Below are positions 56,848 to 64,000 of a stretch of 64,000 nucleotides of DNA, in pieces. The translations under genes and the position numbers were made by a program. Below the pieces are notes generated by a model, which saw only the letters and a program-made list of their open reading frames with translations, was not told where the DNA came from and searched no databases. Position 1 is the first letter of the stretch, and each line of letters begins with the position of its first letter. Source of the DNA: CAWAMR01 sp963783095 (GTDB taxonomy: Bacteria > Planctomycetota > Planctomycetia > Gemmatales > Gemmataceae); NCBI GenBank assembly GCA_963783095.1, contig CAWAMR010000015.1:62001-126000 (forward strand), written 5' to 3'.

Positions 56848-59800
56848 CTACGGCATCTTAATCCTCGCCACTTCAACCTGCTCATCCTTCTTCTTGAGTA
56901 TGACGTTGTGACGTTCCACCGTTTCCTGCGCCGTTCCGGCATTGCGCGTAATCGCCACGTTCACGTGCGTTTCGCCGCCGATCAGATTGGGATTTTGATT
57001 GAAGTAGTGAACGATTACCGTGTAATTGCCCGGCGTTGCCTTAATCATTTGATACCGCTCCGGACCGTAGCCCTGCGTTTGATCCTCGGATAGCTCGCCC
57101 CCCGATTTGGTCTTGCGATTCTGATAGAAGCACTTGGTCCCATCCGGCTCAATCACCCACAAGTCGATGTCCGTGGCATCGGTATTCCAGGAGATCGTCA
57201 CGCGCAGATCGCTTTGAGGCTGGTTACTGCCGAGTTTTTCCAGCCTATCGCCAAAGTAGTCTTTTAACTCAGCTCGGACATCCTTGCGCCGAACCGCCTC
57301 CTGCATCATGCGGATGTATTCTTCCTGGGCAACGACCTTTAGCGAAGCATGGAAGCGGTTGTGCCACTGTCCGGCCAGGATGATCTCATATTGCAGCGCT
57401 GCCGGGCCGAACATGGCGGTCTCTTCCATGCTTCGAGCCAGATCGCGGTAGCTGTGCGGCTCAAAGGGCCGATTGCGCTCTACTTGCTGGAATAGTCGAA
57501 CTGCGTGCGGTGATTGCTTCAGATCCAGCAGACGATAACCCACCATCCGCAGAGCATCCGCCCGCGTGGGATATTGCTCGATCACGCTCGAAAGAACGCA
57601 GGTTGCACCATCGGGATCTTGAGCTTCAGCGCGTCGGCGTGCCTCGCGAAGATAAGTGGCGACATCGCCAATATCCCGATCGCGTCCCTTGAGATACTCT
57701 GCGGGCAGATCGGCACGATGAAGAATCTTGCCCTGCAAGTCGCTCATCGGCACTTCAAAGTCGCCATCCTGAAGTATGGTCAAGAGTTTGCGAACTTCAT
57801 TGCCATTCGCGCCCGCCAACACTCGGGCGCAGGTGGAGAGCTTATCCAGCAACTGGATAAAGGAAGCCTTGGGAGAAATGGCGTTGCCAAGCTGTTTCCA
57901 GGCCTGGGTGAGAAACTCGCCCATATCATCCCGCAACACTTTGCCGCGTTCATCTTCCAGATTCAGGCGTTTGTAGTCGTTCTCGTTTTCCAGGACCAGG
58001 AACGACGCTACTTTGCTGCCAATGCCGAACTGCTGGCAGTAAGCCGTAATCAAGCCATCGAGTTTCGGATCGTTGAGCGCCAGCAGTTCGGAGACCGCGA
58101 TCTCAGCCCAGCCTCGCGCGGCCAGTTCGCCGCCCGACTTGACCTCGACACCCAGTTCTTCCGCGTACTTCTTGCCCAGGAAAGTGCCTTCCAATACCAT
58201 TTGAAGTTTCCCCGGTTGATTGACGCGTCCGGCAACGATCAGTTCGCCATCGGGATAGATCGCTGTCTTTCTTCCCAGCGTCACCACATCGGAAACCGTT
58301 GGAGTCCCGACGAACTTCAGATTCTCCACCTGCAAGCACTGGCTGCGATGGGCCTTGGCGGCGGCGGCGATGTCGTTCTCGCCGTAGCAGTTGAAGATGC
58401 CGCCACCCTTGCGGGTGAGCGAGGTAAACAATTCCTGATTCTCTGCCCCGATCCCGACGCGGTAACAATGGAACCGGGTCGGATAGGGACATCGACTTTC
58501 GAAACGTGCGACGATCGGGCCGACTTCTGAATCGCCCCAGGTGATCTGGCCATCGGAAAGCAGAAAGACGTTCAAGGGTGTGCCGGGCTTGATATCGAAG
58601 CTCGGCTTGATCAACTTTTCCAGAGCGGCGGAAATGTCGGTTGCCCCTTCGAGGATGATTCCATCCAGCTTGGCGAAGGCTTGCTCTCTGCCCTTGTTGG
58701 TGTTTTCAAACCAGCCTGCCGGGTTCAACCATGCCGATGCCACGTTGAAGGCGAGCACGTTGAATCGCTTGATCGCTGAATCGCTTTCGAGAATCTTGCG
58801 CAATAAATTCATGTTCACAGCGAAACGATCGGGATTTTCACTCAGCGATGTATCGAGCATAAAGATTGCATTTTCCGAAAACGATGCCGCTTGCTGGGCT
58901 GCGAGTTCCGGCCGAACTCGGGCGAAGAGATACATGGGACCATTCTCGCCCTGCCGACCACTGATGACCTGAATCTTCGGATTGGGGAGTCGATGGCGAA
59001 AGACAACCTCTCCACCTGGACCTTTTTCAGTCCACCGGCGGCTATAGAATAGTTGATCACCACCGGTGGAATCTCCTTTTCCTGCGGGCAGGAATTCTGG
59101 TTCTTTGCATTCTTTGCTATCAGCAGTGAGAGAGAACTGCAATTCATTCAACTTCGTATTGGGCAAAGCAAAGCGGTAGGTCGCCTGGTCCTGACCGCTG
59201 GGCAACAATTCCTCGTAGGAGAAAATCACCCGGTTAAAGCCCTTGGGCGCGATGGGGAAAACCCGACCGCTGAAGGTATTGCCACCCGCATATTCCAGCA
59301 ACGCGGGATCGATTCTACCCCGAACGATGTCTTCGTAGGTTTCCAGGGCTTTTTCTTTCGAGACAACGCGAGCTTCCTGCAATCGGCCCCAGTCGTTGGT
59401 GTTGACGTGGCTTACCAACTCCGAAGGTTTCAAGCTGACCAGGGCATTTTCCGGCAAGGGTGCATTCTCGCCGCGGCGAACAAAGCGCGGCGGAGCGGTC
59501 TCGCGTGTCTGCCCGAGGAACATGGCGAAGTAGCTGGGTGCTGCGCCGGTGGGCAGCGGATATTCGAAAGTCCCTTCCAACTGCTGGGCATGGGGATTGC
59601 GGAAGATGTGATCGATAGTCGTTCGGGCGCGTGGCCCTTCGATCTTCACGCTGACTTGTAGGCTGACCAGTTCGAGCGAATTCTGGTTGCCGACATACAC
59701 GCGGGCGACGGTTGGCCGTTTTTGATCGCGATGCCAGACCTGCGGGGCTTTGTCTTCTTTCTTTTTTGGATCTTCACCTGATTTCGGAGCAACTTCCTTC

Positions 59801-60384
59801 ATTTTCGCGTCATTTGGCTCGCTCTTGCGGATCGAACCATCTCCCGCACCACGACGATCGGACGGTTTTCTCAAATCACGAAGCATGTTTTCTAGTTGGT
59901 TTTGTTCTCTTAGTTGAGGCTCACCCTCAGCGCCGTCCGCATCACCACCTCCAGGTCCGTCACTCTTTGCCTTTGCGGGAAATCGCACCCTTGAGTTGGG
60001 TCGCGGTAATGGGGAGTCTTTCTTGGGCTCACCTGATTTGGGATTAGCATAAGCGGGATTTGAGTAAGTAGGACGAGGTAAGTCTTTCGCGGGCTTAGGA
60101 TCGGAGTTCTGAGTAGGTACGGCTTCGTATGATGGAAGCTCGGCAGGTCTTTTCCCGTCCAATTTGGCATCTGCGGGGTTTTCCGCTTTAGTCTCGGCGT
60201 TATCGGCGATCACTTGCTTTGCCTGTTGTTCGCCGTTAGCGACAACCACCACCGGTTTGGCAGGTTGTTCGCCCTGTTGCGAGTTGCTGCACGCCAGGCC
60301 CGATAAACAGGCCACAAAGAGAAAGCTCGATAGCCGCAACCACACAAGTGATCGTCGGGAAAGGGGAGATGACGCCTGTTTCAT
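56848..60384 (-). CDS. VIT-VWA lipoprotein with TPR-like region and DUF2135 end
   Basis: 1,178 residues in one clean frame. The N-terminus is a lipoprotein signal (SSFLFVACLSGLAC lipobox), followed by a charged low-complexity linker to about 220. A VIT domain (RPTVARVYVGNQNSLELVSL, NPHAQQLEGTFEYPLPTGA) leads to a VWA domain whose MIDAS motif is read in NAIFMLDTSLSENPDRF (D-x-S-x-S, about 510-514) and EGATDISAALEKLI. After it come helical TPR-like repeats (YLREARRRAEAQDPDGATCV, VRLFQQVERNRPFEPHSYRD). The last 120 residues are DUF2135-like (LRVTISWNTDATDIDLWVIE, DQTQGYGPERYQMIKATPGN). VIT/VWA pairs bind protein partners through a metal; this is probably an outer-envelope adhesion or scaffold protein. 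Partner unknown. Confidence 0.88.
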   Translation of the reverse strand: MKQASSPLSRRSLVWLRLSSFLFVACLSGLACSNSQQGEQPAKPVVVVANGEQQAKQVIADNAETKAENPADAKLDGKRPAELPSYEAVPTQNSDPKPAKDLPRPTYSNPAYANPKSGEPKKDSPLPRPNSRVRFPAKAKSDGPGGGDADGAEGEPQLREQNQLENMLRDLRKPSDRRGAGDGSIRKSEPNDAKMKEVAPKSGEDPKKKEDKAPQVWHRDQKRPTVARVYVGNQNSLELVSLQVSVKIEGPRARTTIDHIFRNPHAQQLEGTFEYPLPTGAAPSYFAMFLGQTRETAPPRFVRRGENAPLPENALVSLKPSELVSHVNTNDWGRLQEARVVSKEKALETYEDIVRGRIDPALLEYAGGNTFSGRVFPIAPKGFNRVIFSYEELLPSGQDQATYRFALPNTKLNELQFSLTADSKECKEPEFLPAGKGDSTGGDQLFYSRRWTEKGPGGEVVFRHRLPNPKIQVISGRQGENGPMYLFARVRPELAAQQAASFSENAIFMLDTSLSENPDRFAVNMNLLRKILESDSAIKRFNVLAFNVASAWLNPAGWFENTNKGREQAFAKLDGIILEGATDISAALEKLIKPSFDIKPGTPLNVFLLSDGQITWGDSEVGPIVARFESRCPYPTRFHCYRVGIGAENQELFTSLTRKGGGIFNCYGENDIAAAAKAHRSQCLQVENLKFVGTPTVSDVVTLGRKTAIYPDGELIVAGRVNQPGKLQMVLEGTFLGKKYAEELGVEVKSGGELAARGWAEIAVSELLALNDPKLDGLITAYCQQFGIGSKVASFLVLENENDYKRLNLEDERGKVLRDDMGEFLTQAWKQLGNAISPKASFIQLLDKLSTCARVLAGANGNEVRKLLTILQDGDFEVPMSDLQGKILHRADLPAEYLKGRDRDIGDVATYLREARRRAEAQDPDGATCVLSSVIEQYPTRADALRMVGYRLLDLKQSPHAVRLFQQVERNRPFEPHSYRDLARSMEETAMFGPAALQYEIILAGQWHNRFHASLKVVAQEEYIRMMQEAVRRKDVRAELKDYFGDRLEKLGSNQPQSDLRVTISWNTDATDIDLWVIEPDGTKCFYQNRKTKSGGELSEDQTQGYGPERYQMIKATPGNYTVIVHYFNQNPNLIGGETHVNVAITRNAGTAQETVERHNVILKKKDEQVEVARIKMP

Positions 60385-61537
60385 GGGAACCTCCGCGCGG
60401 ATGGGTTAGCGGAAACGAGAATGGGGCACCGAAAGAATCGACCTGAACAAAAGAAAATCCGGGCAATACTAAGACGAGACTCAGACCGGCTTCGTTAGTG
60501 CGATTGTAGTGAAAGTTCAGATCGTGCCGAAATTTCCGTGAGCCCAACAGGCCGGAAGCATCAGAGGGTAAGCGAAGGTGTTGTGTTGCGCCTCGCCGAC
60601 GCTTCCGGCTCGTTACTATTGACGTGGTAGAGAATGAGCCGTTCTAGGTGAATCAGAAACCAGCCTCGAAGTCATCGGCTGGATCCTCGCTGGCGCGTCG
60701 GGTTAACGAGACATCCGCATTCCCGGAGACCAGAAAACCGTAGGCGGGTCGTTGTTAACCCGACGCGCCAGCGAGGATCCAGCCGATGGCTTCGAGGCCG
60801 ATTTTGGCGGGAGGATCGGCGGAATCTTTGCCCAAGGGTGAATGTCTCATTGCTAACCGCATTGAGTATAACACAAACGCGCTCGAACGCGCCCGGCTTC
60901 CGCGACTTCCTACATACTCATTCACTCTTCTGCCTCGTCGGCCAAAAAACGGCGATGTTGTAACCGTCCAGCGAACCAGAAAAAAGCCAATTCTTTTTCA
61001 TGCCGTACATGACATGTTGTAACTATTGCGCCGATCGTGCTAATTCTGCCGTTAATTGAGATTTTACATGAGAAAAGACCTGATTCTCTTGCATAACCGC
61101 TACAGATTTTGCAGATTTCCATTGCGATGTTAGGTAAGCATATTAAGATTGCTAAGAGAACCTGAAAAAGCGGTGATAGGCGAAGAGGCAAGATCGTTCG
61201 ATTCTTCAATATGTGCGGGCGATGAGGACCGGAACCCTCGTAGCCCCAATTCGCTTCTCACCTCAAAATGACGTGCTGGATTGGTCTGTAACGCTCTCTC
61301 CAGCATCTGCAAAAACCTTGACGAAAACTGCATCGCGCCGGAGGCAAGGGTAGAGTGCTTCCTTGGTCGTTGGTGAAGGTATTGACTTCATCGCCGATAA
61401 TGGAAGGCGTTATTACCGACGGGTTCAGTTATAGAAACGGCATCATATCGAGGGAAATCGTTCATCAACGATTAGACCTTGATTTTTTCATTGTGGTAGT
61501 GTGGATCGATCTGCATCCTTGAGAGCTTGTTGACACC
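60385..61537. repeat. Long gap with 44-base inverted repeat at 60664-60797
   Basis: Arms at 60664-60707 and 60754-60797 are reverse complements with one mismatch over 44 bases (cores GATCCTCGCTGGCGCGTCGG and CCGACGCGCCAGCGAGGATC), with a 46-base loop. The rest of the 1.15-kb gap has no supported gene; a minus-strand open stretch near 61130-61333 has no recognisable protein. Promoters of the VIT/VWA gene (left) and the cellulose-synthase-like gene (right) should be here. Confidence 0.7.
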
Positions 61538-63925
61538 ATGAATCAGGCACCATCACCTCTCTTCCGCAAGTTCATGATCGTACTTGCGTCGATCATCTGT
61601 GTGTTCTATCTCGCGTATCGCGCACTGTGGACCTTCAATCTGTCGACGCCTTACGCGATATTTGCGTCAGTCTTCCTGTATGTCGGGGAACTCTTCGGCA
61701 TCATGAACCTGCTGCTTTATTTCCTCCAGGTTTGGGAGGTGTCCGAACCATCGGCGCAGCCTGTGCTGGAAGGTCGAACGGTCGATGTTCTGGTCCCGAC
61801 TTACAACGAAGATGTGAGCTTGCTGCGCGCCACGCTCGAAGCCTGTGTGCGTATGGATTATCCTCACAAGACTTATGTGCTCGATGATGGCCGCACCTCG
61901 GCCGGCCCAGGCCGGCCCGAGGTGGAAGCGCTGGCCAACGAGCTGGGCGTGATTTATGTCACCCGCCCCAACAACCTGCATGCCAAAGCCGGTAATCTCA
62001 ACAATGCCCTGGAACAAACCGACGGGGAGTTTGTGATCGTCCTCGATGCCGATCACGTTCCCGAACCGCACTTCATCACGCGCCTGATCGGTTACTTCCA
62101 CGATGAAGGACTGGCCTACGTTCAGACACCCCACGCTTTTTACAATTTCGACTCCTTCCAGGCCCGACTCGATCATTCCCACCGTAAATACTGGGAAGAA
62201 GGCGACCTGTTCTATCGGGTCATCCAACCCGGACGCAATCACTGGAACGCCGCGATCTTTGCGGGTTCTGCCGCCATGTTCCGGCGCACCGCGCTGCGGG
62301 AAGTCGGCTACATTGCCACGGAAACCGTGACCGAAGATATGCATACCGGTCTGCGCCTGCACGCCAAGGGCTGGAAATCCCTGGCGATCAGCGAACGGCT
62401 CGTCGCCGGACAGGCCCCGCCGGACATTGCCACTTTCCACAAACAGCGGCAACGCTGGGCCGAGGGCAATCTCGGCATCATGAAATTCGACAACCCGCTG
62501 ACCACCGCCGGGCTGACGACCGCGCAACGGCTGTGTTACTTCGGTTCCATGATCCACTGGGCCAGCGGTTTGTTCAAGCTGGCCATTTATCTCACGCCGA
62601 TCCTGATGCTTTTCTCGGGCATCCCGCCGGTGCGGGAATTTACCTGGAATCTGGCCATCGTTACCTTGACGTACCTGTTCACGTCTTTGTACGCGATGAA
62701 GGCCGTCAGCAACGGTTACTGCTCGATCATCAACTCCGAACTGTTTGCGATGGTCAATTTCTGGACGCAAATCAAGGGGACCATTCGCGCGATCCTGTTC
62801 CGTCGCACCGAATTCGGCGTCACGGAGAAGGACCGAGGCACCGCCCGAGCTCAGAAAAAGAACCCCTCGGTTTGGCCCTATGTTCGGCCGCAAACCTATC
62901 TGATTATTATCAGCGTTCTCGCCTTGTTCTGGGGCTGGATGAAACTGAAACTCGAACTCAATCCGATCCGATTCGCATCGTCGCACTGGCCGTGGCTGTC
63001 GGCGCAAGTCGAAGGAACCTCGTGGAATGGCTCGATTCCCGCCGGCTTTGGTATCTCGGACGACCCCTTCAAACCGGTGGTGCCGACGATCTGGGTTCTG
63101 ATCTTCTTCTGGCTGGCGTACAAGGTAACCCAGCGCGCCTTCTGGCCTGCGGATCGGCGCGTGGCAACCCGGCATGTCGTGCATTTGCCCGTGGAATACG
63201 AAGTTTCCCTCGATCAGGGTACGGCCAATCAATACGGAGTGACCGTCGATCTGAACGACACCGGAATGGCATTCATTGCTTACGACGAAGTTCCCAAGGG
63301 AGCGGTTCTGCACTTCACGATTCGGGGCGGCGGTGAAGTCATCAAATGTAAAGGGGAAATCCGGTCTGCCGAGAGAGTCGTCCGCGTCGGTGCCGCGGAT
63401 GGGTACCGTTATGGAGTTCAATTCCAGAATCTGACTTCTCCCCAGATCGATGCCGTCAATCGCATCTGCCTGCACTATGCGGTGCCGCGCATGTTCGACG
63501 AATACGCGCGCGGCAATCGCAATACCTTCTGGTCGCGCGTCAAAGGCTGGCAAGGGCGCAGATTCTCGCAGCGCCGAGTTGCCAAACGCAATCCCTACAG
63601 TCTGCCCTTGATCGTGAATTCCGGTTCGACCGAGGAAACCACCCAGTACAGCACCACGGAAGATGTCAGCAGGGTCGCCGCAGCGACCATGTTGGACAAC
63701 GAACTGCCGATCGGCACTCAAGTCGGGTACCTGATGCCCACGCCGCTCGGAGAAGTCCGGGGCACGGCAGAAGTGATCCGCTCGGATCCCCAGGAAGTTG
63801 CCGGCAAACTCTTTTTCCGGACGGTGCTGGAGTTCAAGGATTTTGAATCTCAGGGCCGGACCACGCTGCAAACCCTGGTGAACACGGGCGATGCGGGTGG
63901 GATGCGCGGTGCTTCGCCCCGATAA
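61538..63925 (+). CDS. bcsA: Cellulose synthase catalytic subunit-like glycosyltransferase with PilZ domain
   Basis: 795 residues in one clean frame. Two N-terminal helices (about 12-30 and 41-62) precede the GT2 domain. The processive GT2 motifs are all visible: LDDGR (115-119), LDADH (169-173), TVTEDMHTG (263-271) and HKQRQRWAEGN (Q-x2-R-W, 303-307). Further helices follow (MIHWASGLFKLAIYLTPILM, LAIVTLTYLFTSLYAM, TYLIIISVLALFWGWM). A PilZ domain near 540-650 has RRVATRH (R-x3-R) and VDLNDTGMAF, where the usual Ser of the D/N-x-S-x2-G motif is Asn. This is the BcsA arrangement, in which PilZ binds c-di-GMP to open the gate. The product may be cellulose or a related beta-glucan. BcsB is not seen before the window end. 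Confidence 0.9.
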   Translation: MNQAPSPLFRKFMIVLASIICVFYLAYRALWTFNLSTPYAIFASVFLYVGELFGIMNLLLYFLQVWEVSEPSAQPVLEGRTVDVLVPTYNEDVSLLRATLEACVRMDYPHKTYVLDDGRTSAGPGRPEVEALANELGVIYVTRPNNLHAKAGNLNNALEQTDGEFVIVLDADHVPEPHFITRLIGYFHDEGLAYVQTPHAFYNFDSFQARLDHSHRKYWEEGDLFYRVIQPGRNHWNAAIFAGSAAMFRRTALREVGYIATETVTEDMHTGLRLHAKGWKSLAISERLVAGQAPPDIATFHKQRQRWAEGNLGIMKFDNPLTTAGLTTAQRLCYFGSMIHWASGLFKLAIYLTPILMLFSGIPPVREFTWNLAIVTLTYLFTSLYAMKAVSNGYCSIINSELFAMVNFWTQIKGTIRAILFRRTEFGVTEKDRGTARAQKKNPSVWPYVRPQTYLIIISVLALFWGWMKLKLELNPIRFASSHWPWLSAQVEGTSWNGSIPAGFGISDDPFKPVVPTIWVLIFFWLAYKVTQRAFWPADRRVATRHVVHLPVEYEVSLDQGTANQYGVTVDLNDTGMAFIAYDEVPKGAVLHFTIRGGGEVIKCKGEIRSAERVVRVGAADGYRYGVQFQNLTSPQIDAVNRICLHYAVPRMFDEYARGNRNTFWSRVKGWQGRRFSQRRVAKRNPYSLPLIVNSGSTEETTQYSTTEDVSRVAAATMLDNELPIGTQVGYLMPTPLGEVRGTAEVIRSDPQEVAGKLFFRTVLEFKDFESQGRTTLQTLVNTGDAGGMRGASPR

Positions 63926-63944
63926 GCGCTCCGTTCTGCCCAGC

Positions 63945-64000
63945 ATGCGCATTCCAATCCTGGTCGCGGTGTGCATTGCGATTCCACTGGTTGTTTTTCA
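63945..64000 (+). CDS. Start of next gene, probable exported protein (cut by window edge)
   Basis: An ATG at 63945 opens MRIPILVAVCIAIPLVVF, a signal peptide or first membrane helix, and is open to the last base. A GTG at 63909 in the same frame would overlap the end of the cellulose-synthase-like gene and is also possible. It follows bcsA by 19 bases, so it is likely in the same operon. Too short to classify. Confidence 0.5.
   Translation, partial: MRIPILVAVCIAIPLVVF

Noticed and set aside
61190..61290. tRNA-like look on the minus strand (GGGTTCCGGTCC)
   Set aside because: No anticodon arm or acceptor pairing could be formed around the T-arm-like word.
61130..61333. Short minus-strand gene in the gap upstream of the cellulose-synthase-like gene
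   Set aside because: 67 codons with no recognisable family, no ribosome site and no coupling to neighbours; not enough to support a gene.
61667..63976. 769-codon reverse-strand open frame opposite the cellulose-synthase-like gene
   Set aside because: It is a shadow of high-GC codon use in a clean, motif-complete plus-strand gene; the reverse translation has no recognisable fold.

Overview
The window looks like a planctomycete chromosome, most likely Gemmataceae-like. It has moderately high GC. It also carries several lineage hallmarks: a BBP7-type outer-membrane barrel protein, a giant beta-propeller-repeat protein with the N-terminal LExLExR motif, a short DUF4058 protein, a VIT/VWA lipoprotein, an M56-PDZ sensor protease next to a BlaI-type repressor, and many secreted proteins of unknown function. 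Assignment to family is inference from gene content; no rRNA is present.

Layout. 1-3240: a DUF4058 gene cut by the window edge, a reverse-strand RND-type protein that keeps the periplasmic porter domains but lacks the transmembrane bundle, and the 3' part of a tRNA-His. 3340-6680: a mobile-element patch with a damaged XRE regulator, an IS3-type transposase with an attached CHC2 zinc-finger reading frame, and a second DDE transposase. 6677-15234: a soluble histidine kinase, a kelch-like secreted protein, a Tat-exported sugar isomerase-like protein, RecQ, an alpha/beta hydrolase and hypothetical genes. 15491-20224: two large glycosyltransferase genes. 20352-24086: a secreted hypothetical protein, an HtrA-like protease, and a repeat-rich gap holding a miniature IS200/IS605-type element. 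24087-29488: small genes, two related secreted proteins, a toxin-antitoxin remnant and a quinone oxidoreductase. 29792-34484: the BlaI / M56-PDZ pair and L-lactate permease. 34663-41132: a small conserved gene, a second sugar isomerase-like protein, a large membrane protein, a BBP7 porin-like protein and a Met-Gly repeat protein. 41286-48221: acyl-CoA dehydrogenase, a membrane protein, oleD, oleC, fabI, yidD and rnpA. 48222-51122: tandem repeats, a RAYT relic and a partial DNA adenine methylase between inverted 25-mers. 51123-64000: a DnaJ-type chaperone, the beta-propeller-repeat giant, the VIT/VWA lipoprotein, a cellulose-synthase-like BcsA, and the start of its next gene.

Three themes stand out. 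First, many otherwise well-conserved genes are split by single-base frameshifts, often in homopolymers. This points to indel errors in the assembly more than to mass gene decay, so most broken genes are annotated here as one locus. Second, the gaps hold several families of inverted repeats. Four of them are built from short repeated 'words' and sit just upstream of start codons. Third, fatty-acid and hydrocarbon chemistry clusters at 41-48 kb: acyl-CoA dehydrogenase, OleD and OleC for head-to-head olefins, and FabI.
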